From Lachnospiraceae bacterium UBA7589 (GTDB lineage: Bacteria > Bacillota > Clostridia > Lachnospirales > Lachnospiraceae), in the NCBI GenBank assembly GCA_002476495.1, contig DLKL01000017.1:1-37698 (forward strand): a stretch of DNA of 37,698 nucleotides, read 5' to 3'. This document shows, one piece after another, positions 1 to 8,080 of this stretch (the first letter of the stretch is position 1; each line of letters starts with the position of its first letter). Below the pieces are notes generated by a model. It did no database searches. It was not told the origin of the DNA and saw nothing but the letters and a program-made list of their open reading frames with translations. The position numbers and the translations under genes are program-made.

Positions 1-90
1 TTTGTCAAAGGTTCGTTTTTGAAGTCAAAAAAATAAATCCTTGCGGTATTCACTTTTTTCTTTATGACTACTGTCTCTTGCGACAGCTAT
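1..90 (-). other. Leader region with hairpin and boxA-like sequence, possible rRNA operon 5' leader
   Basis: This is the leftward transcript downstream of the promoter at 94-122. It contains a small hairpin at 71-86 (5-bp stem CTGTC/GACAG). At the very edge (1-15, read on the minus strand) it has CGAACCTTTGACAAA, which resembles the boxA antitermination element of rRNA leaders (E. coli TGCTCTTTAACAA). No open frame is visible. The likely product is an rRNA operon beginning just outside the window. That is inference, since no rRNA sequence is present here. Confidence 0.4.
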
Positions 91-93
91 TAG

Positions 94-122
94 AATATAC
101 CACAGTGGTGTTTTAATGTCAA
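94..122 (-). promoter_or_regulatory. Strong sigma-A promoter firing out of the left edge
   Basis: On the minus strand TTGACA (117-122) is separated by exactly 17 bp from TATATT (94-99). Two inverted repeats overlap it. ACCACTGTGGT (99-109) lies in the spacer against the -10 box. GGTGTT-N8-AACACC (107-126) surrounds the -35 box. The near-consensus promoter fits a highly expressed gene to the left. The palindromes are operator-like but no regulator can be named. Confidence 0.65.
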
Positions 123-179
123 CACCTTTTTGTGTTTTTTTTACTTTTTTTTACATTATTCCATAACATGCCGCATTCT

Positions 180-1535
180 CTAAATTTCGCCTAAGGCTTC
201 GGTAAGAGTAGATACACCAATTACGCTTATTCCAAGATTTTTCATCTCGGAAGTGTAATTTGATTTTGGAATAATACAGCTTTTAAATCCCATCTTGGAT
301 GCTTCTTTAACTCTCTGGAGAATATTTGATACACCTCTTACTTCTCCCGCAAGCCCAATCTCTCCTATTATGATAAGATCATCACATATAGGAACATTTC
401 TTACACCTGAAGCTATAGCACAGGCAATTCCAAGATCTATAGCAGGGTCATTAACCCTCATTCCGCCGGCAATACTTACGTAAGCATCATATCCCCACAG
501 ATTTATGCCTGCTCTTTTTTCAAGAACGGCCATAATAAGATTAACCCTGTTATAATCAACACCAACCGAGGTTCTTCTTGGCATATTAAAATTAGTCTGA
601 CATACCAGAGTCTGTATTTCAACCAGTATAGTTCTGGTGCCTTCTATGGAGGTTACCACAACCGAGCCGGGGACACCCACCGGTCTTCCGCTAAGCATAA
701 ATCCTGATGGATTGTCAACCTCTACAAGTCCCTTTTCGGTCATGGAAAATACACCAATCTCATTTGTCGAGCCAAATCTGTTCTTTACTCCACGCAAAAT
801 TCGAAAGCCACTATTTCCATCGCCTTCAAAATACAAGACTGAATCCACCATATGCTCTAAGGTTCTTGGTCCGGCCACAGTTCCTTCCTTTGTAACATGT
901 CCTACAATAAATATGGCAACGTTATGAATTTTGGCCAGGCGCATGAGTCTAGATGTTACCTCCCTGACCTGGGTTACTGTTCCCGGTGCTGAGCTTACAT
1001 CATCCACCGAAACAGTCTGAATAGAATCAATAACAACCACCTGTGATTTGCTTTGTTCAATCGTGGATGAAATATTATCCATATCATTATCACAAAGAAG
1101 CAGCATATCACGTGAAAACTCACCCAGTCTCTCTGCTCTCATCTTTATCTGTGACGGAGATTCCTCCCCCGACACATAAAGAACCTCTACACCTTCTTTT
1201 ACAAGATTTCTACACATTTGCAAAAGTATAGTTGACTTGCCTATCCCCGGATCTCCTCCAACCAAAACAAGAGAGCCTCTTACGATTCCACCGCCAAGCA
1301 CTCTGTCCAGCTCTCCCATATTTGTTTTTATCCGGCTTTCATCTGCAGTAGTTACATCAAAAAGAGTAGTAGGCGCAACCACATTTCTCTTACCTTGAGA
1401 ACGTTTTCGTGCGCCTACTGCAACATTTTCCTCGACAAAGGTATTCCAAGAACGGCATCCCGGGCATTGTCCTAACCACTTTGCAGATTCATAGCCACAT
1501 TCCTTACAGAAAAATATCTGTTTTTCCTTAGCCAC
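180..1535 (-). CDS. radA: DNA repair protein RadA (451 aa)
   Basis: RadA is a RecA-like, DnaB-type helicase/ATPase that promotes branch migration during recombinational repair in the cytoplasm. Visible features are the N-terminal zinc finger with Cys10, Cys13, Cys24 and Cys27, the Walker A loop GGDPGIGKST at 93-102, the family-specific KNRFG motif at 251-255, and a C-terminal Lon-protease-like domain from about residue 270. Length is normal for the family (about 450-460 aa). The start is GTG with AAAGGAG seven bases upstream. The gene lies directly downstream of a small conserved protein and clpC, the same neighbourhood in which Bacillus places radA after ctsR-mcsA-mcsB-clpC. No clear terminator follows the stop. 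Identification is secure. Confidence 0.97.
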   Translation of the reverse strand: MAKEKQIFFCKECGYESAKWLGQCPGCRSWNTFVEENVAVGARKRSQGKRNVVAPTTLFDVTTADESRIKTNMGELDRVLGGGIVRGSLVLVGGDPGIGKSTILLQMCRNLVKEGVEVLYVSGEESPSQIKMRAERLGEFSRDMLLLCDNDMDNISSTIEQSKSQVVVIDSIQTVSVDDVSSAPGTVTQVREVTSRLMRLAKIHNVAIFIVGHVTKEGTVAGPRTLEHMVDSVLYFEGDGNSGFRILRGVKNRFGSTNEIGVFSMTEKGLVEVDNPSGFMLSGRPVGVPGSVVVTSIEGTRTILVEIQTLVCQTNFNMPRRTSVGVDYNRVNLIMAVLEKRAGINLWGYDAYVSIAGGMRVNDPAIDLGIACAIASGVRNVPICDDLIIIGEIGLAGEVRGVSNILQRVKEASKMGFKSCIIPKSNYTSEMKNLGISVIGVSTLTEALGEI

Positions 1536-1551
1536 TATAAATCTCCTTTAA

Positions 1552-1965
1552 TTACATTTTTTCAATGCGTACACCTATTTGCTTATTTTCTTCAAGTTCA
1601 ACACTGATATTAAGCTTGCCTCCCAGATTGGTTTTCATCTTTCCTGCATATACATCATCAATATGGATCTTGTATTCCTTTTCGGCCTCAAGTTCCAAGG
1701 TAATCTGTGAGTCAGTTGTTCCCTCTACCTCAAAAGCAACCTCTCTGTCAGTTGCACGAAAATTATGTACAGCAGTTCCGGGAACTGACTCATATACAAA
1801 CATTCCGTTTTTTTCAAGCTTGGTTATCTCACTAAAGGTTTTTATCTTATACAAATCTCCATTATATTTAAAGCCATCCTTTTTTGTCTTTGTGTCAAGC
1901 TTATAATTGCCAAAGCTTAACACCCCTGTAGCTTCTTCCCGGATAAGTTCTTCAATAACTGCCAT
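1552..1965 (-). CDS. Small conserved protein between clpC and radA (137 aa), function unknown
   Basis: This is a beta-rich, charged cytoplasmic protein with no signal peptide or membrane segment. Proteins of this kind are, from memory, sometimes labelled endosialidase in clostridial genomes, but no sialidase active-site motif is visible, so no enzymatic function is claimed. The second half alternates hydrophobic and charged residues in short strands, as in a beta-sandwich. The longest frame begins at 1980, but its first codons contain GGAGG. That sequence sits eight bases before the ATG at 1965, so the start MAVIEELI at 1965 is preferred. It ends 16 bp before radA starts, so the two are probably co-transcribed. 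Confidence 0.75.
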   Translation of the reverse strand: MAVIEELIREEATGVLSFGNYKLDTKTKKDGFKYNGDLYKIKTFSEITKLEKNGMFVYESVPGTAVHNFRATDREVAFEVEGTTDSQITLELEAEKEYKIHIDDVYAGKMKTNLGGKLNISVELEENKQIGVRIEKM

Positions 1966-1987
1966 CTTACTGTCCTCCATTGTATTT

Positions 1988-2037
1988 TTATATAGTAAAC
2001 AAAAAAATGTATATATCCGTTTACATTATACTATATA
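1988..2037. repeat. Inverted repeat TATATAGTAAAC / GTTTAC-ATTAT-ACTATATA upstream of the 137-aa gene
   Basis: On the plus strand TATATAGTAAAC is followed after about 18 bp by GTTTAC, then after five bases by ACTATATA, so the two halves mirror each other with a five-base insertion. It lies in the 85-bp gap between clpC and the 137-aa gene. The half-site TATATAGTAAA recurs in the palindrome at 34868-34898. It could be an operator or just an AT-rich promoter; a TATAAT-like box (2025-2030, minus) lies inside it. Confidence 0.4.
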
Positions 2038-2050
2038 AGACAAACTTTTT

Positions 2051-4492
2051 CTACAAGTATTTATTAAATTCAACCTTGTTATTCTTTACGGAAATACTCA
2101 CCTTATCTCCTGAGGCAATTTCTCCGGAAAGTATTTTTTCAGCCAGCCCGTCTTCTATCTCATTTTGAATAGTCCTTTTCAAAGGTCTTGCACCATATTT
2201 TTTATCATAGCCCTTTTCAAAGATAAAGTTCTTCAACGTGTCGCCATAGCTTATGCTTATATTCATCTGCTTCTTCACTCTGTTTTTAAGTTCCTTAAGC
2301 ATTATGGCACTTATTCCTCTGACATCTTCCTTAGACAATGCACGGAATACAATAATATCATCAATTCTGTTAATGAATTCCGGTTTAAACATCCGTTTAA
2401 CCTCTTCCATAACATTGTTTTTCATATTACTATGATCTTTTTCACTGTCTGTAGCACCTGAAAAGCCAAGAAGCTTTGGATCTATAATTCTCTGGGCTCC
2501 TGCATTGCTTGTCATAATTATGATTGTGTTTTTAAAATCCACTTCTCTTCCCTGTGAATCTGTAACATGTCCGTCGTCTAACACCTGTAAAAGCACATTA
2601 AATACATCCGGATGAGCCTTTTCTATCTCATCAAAAAGAACAACGGAATAAGGATTTTTCCTGACTTTTTCGCAAAGCTGTCCACCCTCGTCAAATCCTA
2701 CATATCCCGGTGGAGAACCAATCATCTTGGATACACTGTGTTTTTCCATATATTCAGACATATCAACTCTGATAAGAGCATTTTCATTTCCAAACATCGC
2801 TTCTGCCAATGCCTTTGAAAGCTCTGTTTTTCCTACACCGGTAGGTCCAAGGAATAAAAATGAACCGATTGGACGTTTAGGGTCCTTAAGTCCCACTCTG
2901 CCTCTCCTTATCGCCTTGGCTACTGCATCAACAGCCTCATTTTGACCAATAACACGCTTGTGTAGTATTTCCTCCAACCTAAGTAATCTGGTTGATTCGG
3001 CTTCACTTATCTTGCTTACCGGAACCTTAGTCCATACTGATACTACTTTTGCAATATCCTCTTCACCTACAGAGATGCTTACATTATCCTTTTCCCGAAC
3101 TTTTTCCTTTGCCCTTTCAAGTTTTCTGGCTGCTCTGGTCATATCTTTTCTGATAGCTGAAGCACTGTCGATATCACCCTTTATTATAGCATCCTCCAAT
3201 TCACTCTCAAGGAAAGAATAATCATCCTCAGCCTTAATAATGGATTTATCTTTTGAAAAAAGCCCCAGCTTTTTCCGTGAGGATGCCTCATCAATAAGAT
3301 CAATAGCTTTATCCGGAAGAAATCGATCATTAATATATCTTACTGAATAATCTACCGCTGAAGTAATTGCAGAATCTTCTATAGTAACTCCATGGTGTTC
3401 TTCATATTTTGGTTTTAAGCCCTCCAAAATATCAATAGCCTCATCCCTTGTAGGTTCCTCCACATATACAGGTTGAAATCTTCTTTCTAACGCAGCATCC
3501 TTTTCTATATATTTTCTGTACTCTGTTCTTGTAGTTGCACCAATCAGCTGTATCTCTCCACGAGAAAGCGCCGGTTTCAGTATATTAGAGGCATCAATGG
3601 CTCCTTCGGCTCCTCCGGCTCCTATTATGATGTGTATTTCGTCAACAAAAAGAATGATATCGCCCGATTTTTTCACTTCAGCAATAACATTTTTTATTCT
3701 TTCCTCAAATTCTCCCCTGTATTTTGATCCGGCTACCATACCTGATAAATCAAGGCTGAGAATTTTTTTATCAGCAAGAAGCTCCGGAACATTTCCGGTT
3801 GAAATAAGCTGGGCAAGGCCTTCAACAACTGCTGTTTTTCCAACTCCCGGTTCTCCCACAAGACACGGATTGTTTTTCATTCTCCTGCAAAGAATCTGCA
3901 TAAGCCTTTCAATTTCATCCTGTCTGCCTACTACAGGATCAAGCATACCCATGCTCGCCTTTTTTGTTATATCGCTGCTATATTTTTCTAAGGTCTGTAC
4001 CTGGTTCTTTTTCTTGGAAGCAGGGCCCTTTATAGCTGAAAACTCTTTTTTTGCAGTATTTCCATCCATACCACATGAAACCAGCAAATCCACATAAACC
4101 TTTTGAATATTAACAGCTCCGAGCAGTCTTATTGCCACTGTGTCCCTGGATTTAATGATTGCAAGAAGCAGATGTTCTGTTCCGATTTTGTCACTTCCGG
4201 TTCTTAATGCCTCTCTTTCGCTGTCTTGTATGACTTTTTTAAGTCCAGGTGTATAGGACTCCCAGCCTTTTATCTTTTTGCCTGACATTTCCTGGCTGTT
4301 TTCCAGATAATTTTTAATAAGTTCAATATTCACTCCGTTTTCACCGAGAATCTTATTAGCCATTCCCTCTTTGCAGGTAGCAAGAGCATATAGCAGATGC
4401 TCGGTTCCAATAAAACCATGTTTTCTTTTTATAGCGGTTTCCTGCATTATATCAAGCACTTCCTGTGCCTGTATTGTATAATCTAATTTCAT
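2051..4492 (-). CDS. clpC: ClpC-type AAA+ protease chaperone (813 aa)
   Basis: ClpC is a two-ring-domain unfoldase that feeds proteins to ClpP. Domains in order: Clp N repeat domain (1-140); first AAA+ module with Walker A GEPGVGKT (213-220) and Walker B ending VDE (283-285); a short charged coiled-coil middle domain (about 405-470); second AAA+ module with Walker A GPTGVGKT (549-556) and the pore segment near GYVGF (596-600). Leu675-Gly676-Phe677 matches the ClpP-docking loop. Its ATG overlaps the stop of the upstream GntR gene (ATGA), and its ribosome-binding site GGAGG lies inside the last GntR codons, so translation is coupled. CtsR, McsA and McsB, the usual Bacillus partners, are absent here. 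No CtsR heptad repeat was found upstream. Confidence 0.96.
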   Translation of the reverse strand: MKLDYTIQAQEVLDIMQETAIKRKHGFIGTEHLLYALATCKEGMANKILGENGVNIELIKNYLENSQEMSGKKIKGWESYTPGLKKVIQDSEREALRTGSDKIGTEHLLLAIIKSRDTVAIRLLGAVNIQKVYVDLLVSCGMDGNTAKKEFSAIKGPASKKKNQVQTLEKYSSDITKKASMGMLDPVVGRQDEIERLMQILCRRMKNNPCLVGEPGVGKTAVVEGLAQLISTGNVPELLADKKILSLDLSGMVAGSKYRGEFEERIKNVIAEVKKSGDIILFVDEIHIIIGAGGAEGAIDASNILKPALSRGEIQLIGATTRTEYRKYIEKDAALERRFQPVYVEEPTRDEAIDILEGLKPKYEEHHGVTIEDSAITSAVDYSVRYINDRFLPDKAIDLIDEASSRKKLGLFSKDKSIIKAEDDYSFLESELEDAIIKGDIDSASAIRKDMTRAARKLERAKEKVREKDNVSISVGEEDIAKVVSVWTKVPVSKISEAESTRLLRLEEILHKRVIGQNEAVDAVAKAIRRGRVGLKDPKRPIGSFLFLGPTGVGKTELSKALAEAMFGNENALIRVDMSEYMEKHSVSKMIGSPPGYVGFDEGGQLCEKVRKNPYSVVLFDEIEKAHPDVFNVLLQVLDDGHVTDSQGREVDFKNTIIIMTSNAGAQRIIDPKLLGFSGATDSEKDHSNMKNNVMEEVKRMFKPEFINRIDDIIVFRALSKEDVRGISAIMLKELKNRVKKQMNISISYGDTLKNFIFEKGYDKKYGARPLKRTIQNEIEDGLAEKILSGEIASGDKVSISVKNNKVEFNKYL

Positions 4493-4884
4493 ATTTTACC
4501 TCCATTTTGAACATCATCAAATTCTTTGTACATATCTGAAATTATCTGATGCATCTCATCAAGGCTGATATCCTTACAGATAGCTTCAGCAACCATCATA
4601 CGCATGCCAACATTCATCATCTCAAGGCTGTGTGGCTTTGTGTCCACAGAAACACATACTACAGCACCTTTTCTTCTGTCCAGTGTTACATATCCATCGT
4701 TCTTAAGCAGTGTATATGCCTTATTGACTGTATGCATATTAACGCCCAGTTCATCCGCTAACTGTCTTACAGAGGGCAGAGATTCCCCGGATTTGATTCT
4801 GTCCTGAGCAATTCCTATAATTATTTGATTTCTGAGCTGTATATAGATTGCTTCACTGCTGTTAAAATCAATATTAATTATCAT
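4489..4884 (-). CDS. GntR-family transcriptional regulator, YtrA-type (131 aa)
   Basis: This is a short GntR regulator with an N-terminal winged helix-turn-helix (about residues 8-75). The typical signature is visible: PIYVQL-like start (IYIQLRNQII), then GESLPSVRQLADELGVN and NTV-like MHTVNKAY. The C-terminal tail is only about 55 residues, which places it in the YtrA subfamily. YtrA proteins usually repress an adjacent ABC transporter operon. Here the partner is clpC, which overlaps it by 4 bp. The gene begins 41 bp after purD with an AGAGGGAG ribosome-binding site and no convincing promoter, so it may also be read from the pur promoter. It probably regulates its own operon; that is inference. 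Confidence 0.9.
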   Translation of the reverse strand: MIINIDFNSSEAIYIQLRNQIIIGIAQDRIKSGESLPSVRQLADELGVNMHTVNKAYTLLKNDGYVTLDRRKGAVVCVSVDTKPHSLEMMNVGMRMMVAEAICKDISLDEMHQIISDMYKEFDDVQNGGKI

Positions 4885-4925
4885 ATTCTCCCTCTTTTCA
4901 CAAATACAATTACAGAATATGGAAA

Positions 4926-6197
4926 TTACTGTTCATCAATAGCCTTTCCGATATCTGTTCGCATATATTTATTGTCAAAATTTATCCATTCAGTTGCTTT
5001 ATAGGCATTTGCTCTTGCCTCGACAAGTGTAGCACCCTTAGCTGTTACTCCAAGCACTCTGCCTCCATTAGTCACTATCCCTTCCTGAGTAAGCTTTGTG
5101 CCGGCGTGAAAAACATAATAATCCTCTTTTCCTTCAAAGGCATCAAGACCATGGATAAGGAAGCCCTTTTCATAATGTTCCGGATAACCCTTAGATGCCA
5201 GAATAACGCAAACCGCTGCTTTGTCCTCGAATTCCAGATCAATTTCATCCAGTTTTCCGTCTATACATGCCTCAAAAACATCAATTATATCATTCTTCAT
5301 ACGAGGCAGCACAACCTGTGCTTCAGGATCACCAAATCTGGCATTATACTCCAATACCTTTGGCCCCTCCTCAGTAAGCATGAGTCCACAGAACAGCACT
5401 CCCGTAAAATCTCTTCCCTCTGCCTTCATCGCATCCATTGTGGCCTGATATATATGCTCCTTACAGAACTTATCAACCTCTTCTGTATAAAATGGGCTAG
5501 GAGAAAATGTTCCCATTCCTCCTGTATTAAGGCCCCGGTCTCCATCTTTTGCCCTTTTATGATCCTGGGCCGATGCCATAGGCTTTATATGAGTTCCGTC
5601 ACAGAAGCAAAGAACAGATACTTCCCTTCCTGTCATAAATTCTTCAATAACAATTCTGTCTCCGGCAGAGCCGAACTGTTTATCAAGCATAAGAGTTTTT
5701 ACTCCTTCCTTTGCTTCTTCGAGGGTATTACATATAAGAACTCCCTTTCCCAAAGCAAGGCCATCTGCCTTAAGAACAATAGGCATTTTTGCGGTTTCAA
5801 GGTAATCAATAGCCTCCTTAGGATCATCAAAGGTTTCATATGCCGCTGAAGGAATATTGTACTTTTTCATCAAATCCTTTGAAAATGCCTTTGACCCTTC
5901 AATTATGGCTGCATTCTTAAGTGGTCCGAAGGCCTTAAGACCCGCCTCCTTAAATGCATCTGCCACACCGGCTACAAGAGGATCATCCGGTGCAATTACC
6001 GTGAGATCTATCTCATTATCTTTAGCAAATTTGACAAGACCAGGTGCATCCATAACAGAAATATCCACACACTGTGCAATCTGGGCGATTCCTGCATTTC
6101 CCGGAGCCGCATATATTTTGGAAACCCTTTTACTCTGGCTGCACTTTACTGCAATTGCATGTTCTCTGCCGCCTCCACCAACAATAAGTATTTTCAT
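4926..6197 (-). CDS. purD: Phosphoribosylamine-glycine ligase PurD (423 aa)
   Basis: PurD catalyses step two of purine synthesis, joining glycine to phosphoribosylamine with ATP to give GAR. Visible features are the N-terminal nucleotide-fold start with GGGGREHA (7-14), a central ATP-grasp domain with the LKADGLALGKGV segment near residues 142-153, the RGLNTGGMGTFSPSPF motif and the EYNARFGDPEAQ metal/ATP-binding motif. Length of 423 is normal. It is the third gene of purM-purN-purD, 31 bp after purN. The substrate of PurN is the product of PurD, so the genes supply successive steps. Identification is secure. Confidence 0.97.
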   Translation of the reverse strand: MKILIVGGGGREHAIAVKCSQSKRVSKIYAAPGNAGIAQIAQCVDISVMDAPGLVKFAKDNEIDLTVIAPDDPLVAGVADAFKEAGLKAFGPLKNAAIIEGSKAFSKDLMKKYNIPSAAYETFDDPKEAIDYLETAKMPIVLKADGLALGKGVLICNTLEEAKEGVKTLMLDKQFGSAGDRIVIEEFMTGREVSVLCFCDGTHIKPMASAQDHKRAKDGDRGLNTGGMGTFSPSPFYTEEVDKFCKEHIYQATMDAMKAEGRDFTGVLFCGLMLTEEGPKVLEYNARFGDPEAQVVLPRMKNDIIDVFEACIDGKLDEIDLEFEDKAAVCVILASKGYPEHYEKGFLIHGLDAFEGKEDYYVFHAGTKLTQEGIVTNGGRVLGVTAKGATLVEARANAYKATEWINFDNKYMRTDIGKAIDEQ

Positions 6198-6228
6198 ATT
6201 ATTTCCTCCTGAAAAAAATGGTCTGATT

Positions 6229-6822
6229 TTATACTGATTTGTTTGCTATTATATTAATAGCTTCAGGCAGAATTTTCCACTCTGCCTCCTCCATTACTCT
6301 TTGTTGCAACAGCTTAGGTGTATCACCGTTTTTTACCTCTACAGCCTTTTGCAGAATAATCGGCCCTGTATCTGTTCCTTTATCCACATAGTGAACGGTT
6401 GCCCCGGTAATTTTGACACCCCTTTGTAATGCTGCCTCATGTACCCTGAGTCCGTAATATCCCGTTCCGCAAAATGATGGTATGAGGGAGGGATGTATAT
6501 TTATTATTTTCCCTTCATAAGCATCAATCATAATTTCCGGTATAACTACAAGGAAGCCCGCAAGTACAATCAAATCCGGTTTGTAGCTGTCTACTTTTTC
6601 AAGAAGTGCTTTATTAAAGGATTCTCTGTCCGGATAATCCTTCGGTGACACTATTTCACCCGGAATCCCGGCTTTTTTAGCTCTTTCTATGGCATAAGCC
6701 CCATAATTATTGCTTATTACCCCTGTCAGCATGACATTCGTTATTGTCTTGTTATGAACAGAATCAATAATAGCCTGAAGATTTGTGCCGCCACCCGACA
6801 CCATGACAAGAACTCTTAGCAT
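6229..6822 (-). CDS. purN: Phosphoribosylglycinamide formyltransferase PurN (197 aa)
   Basis: PurN transfers a formyl group from 10-formyltetrahydrofolate to GAR. The N-terminus carries the GGGTNLQA phosphate-binding loop (residues 10-17). The catalytic centre is visible as INIHPSLIPSF, containing the Asn and His, and further on the TVHYVDKGTDTGPII motif supplies the catalytic Asp. Length matches the folate-dependent family rather than PurT. The start overlaps the end of purM by 7 bp, which indicates translational coupling. Confidence 0.97.
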   Translation of the reverse strand: MLRVLVMVSGGGTNLQAIIDSVHNKTITNVMLTGVISNNYGAYAIERAKKAGIPGEIVSPKDYPDRESFNKALLEKVDSYKPDLIVLAGFLVVIPEIMIDAYEGKIINIHPSLIPSFCGTGYYGLRVHEAALQRGVKITGATVHYVDKGTDTGPIILQKAVEVKNGDTPKLLQQRVMEEAEWKILPEAINIIANKSV

Positions 6823-7841
6823 AATTCTACTCCTTTTTCTCCGGCTTTAATCTCTCCAATCACAAACGCCTCCTCACCGGCTTCCTTTATTGCTGCTATA
6901 GTCTTATCAACATCAGCCGCAGCAATGGCAAGCACCATTCCGATACCCATATTATATGTATTGTACATCATATGCTCATCTATATCACCTTTTCTTGCCA
7001 TAAGCCTGAATATGGCAGGAACCTCATATGAGTCTTTTTTCACAGAGGCTGTCACTCCAGCAGGAAGCATACGTGGAATATTTTCATAGAAGCCTCCACC
7101 GGTAATATGACTGCAGCCCTTAATTGTAACTCCAGCAGATTTGACACCGGCAAGAGCCTTTACATATATTTTTGTAGGTGCAAGTAAAGCTTCTCCAAGA
7201 GTCTTTCCAAGCTCATCATAATATGTGTCAAGAGATTCTCTGGTCATGTCAAAAACCTTGCGTACAAGGGAAAATCCATTGCTGTGGACACCACTTGAAG
7301 CAATACCGACAAGAATATCACCCGGTTTAATATTTTCTCCTGTTATAAGATCCTTTTTTTCACATACACCTACAGCAAAACCACCTATGTCATATTCATC
7401 CTCAGGCATAAGCCCCGGATGTTCAGCAGTTTCTCCACCTATTAGGGCAGCTCCTGACTGTAAGCATCCCTCTGCCACACCACCAACTATGGCAGCTATC
7501 TTTTCGGGATAATTCTTTCCGCATGCGATATAATCAAGGAAGAAAAGAGGCTCTCCACCAGCACAGGCAATATCATTTACACACATTGCAACTGCATCTA
7601 TACCTATTGTATCATGCTTATCCATAATAAATGCAAGCTTAACCTTTGTTCCGCAGCCGTCTGTTCCCGAAAGAAGAACAGGTTCTTCCATATTTTTTAT
7701 ATTCTTAAGTGAGAATGCGCCGGAAAAGCCTCCAAGTCCTCCGAGAACCTCATCACGCATGGTCTTCCTGACAGATTCCTTCATAAGCTCAACAGACCTA
7801 TATCCTGCTTCAATATCTACACCTGCATTTTTATAATCCAT
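6816..7841 (-). CDS. purM: Phosphoribosylformylglycinamidine cyclo-ligase PurM (341 aa)
   Basis: PurM closes the imidazole ring of FGAM to AIR using ATP. The sequence shows the family N-terminus DYKNAGVDIEAG, the segment LLSGTDGCGTKVKLAF, the GIDAVAMCVNDIACAGGEPLFFLDY metal/ATP-binding stretch, the GGETAEHPG motif and HITGGGFYENIPR in the C-terminal domain. Length is normal. It is the first gene of the local pur cluster, with AGGAGG seven bases before the ATG and a good promoter at 7884-7912. The other de novo purine genes are not in this window, so the pathway is split or continues elsewhere. Confidence 0.97.
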   Translation of the reverse strand: MDYKNAGVDIEAGYRSVELMKESVRKTMRDEVLGGLGGFSGAFSLKNIKNMEEPVLLSGTDGCGTKVKLAFIMDKHDTIGIDAVAMCVNDIACAGGEPLFFLDYIACGKNYPEKIAAIVGGVAEGCLQSGAALIGGETAEHPGLMPEDEYDIGGFAVGVCEKKDLITGENIKPGDILVGIASSGVHSNGFSLVRKVFDMTRESLDTYYDELGKTLGEALLAPTKIYVKALAGVKSAGVTIKGCSHITGGGFYENIPRMLPAGVTASVKKDSYEVPAIFRLMARKGDIDEHMMYNTYNMGIGMVLAIAAADVDKTIAAIKEAGEEAFVIGEIKAGEKGVELC

Positions 7842-7883
7842 TACTTATTCCTCCTAATGTGAATAGTTATTATTTTCTTGTTT

Positions 7884-7912
7884 ATTATAGTTTAAATAGA
7901 ACAGTTTGTAAA
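7884..7912 (-). promoter_or_regulatory. Promoter of the purMND operon
   Basis: On the minus strand TTTACA (7907-7912) lies 17 bp from TATAAT (7884-7889), with the purM start 42 bp beyond the -10 box. The short leader leaves no room for a purine riboswitch. No PurR box was recognised. Confidence 0.65.
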
Positions 7913-7990
7913 CCTTGAAATTATACTTGGCCCGCTTAGCAAAAATTTGTATAATATTGTCAATTTTCGAGTTTAATTTTGTTAAATTTA

Positions 7991-8019
7991 TTGTAAATAG
8001 AATATATTTATGTTAAAAT
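7991..8019 (+). promoter_or_regulatory. Candidate promoter of the diguanylate cyclase gene
   Basis: TTGTAA (7991-7996) is 17 bp from TAAAAT (8014-8019). The region is very AT-rich and other boxes could be drawn (TATAAT near 8047), so this is the best of several. Together with the pur promoter it fills the 239-bp divergent intergenic region. Confidence 0.4.
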
Positions 8020-8080
8020 ATACTTTAATGTATTGTTTGAATGATTTATAATTTAGTTTTAAATCATAGGAGGTATAGCT

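Noticed and set aside
1..40. Two GTCAAA copies resembling CtsR operator heptads
   Set aside because: Their spacing is far larger than the three bases between CtsR heptads, and they lie downstream of radA, not before clpC.
7842..8080. Purine riboswitch or PurR box before purM
   Set aside because: The leader is only about 35 nt and I saw no conserved purine-aptamer or PurR-box sequence.
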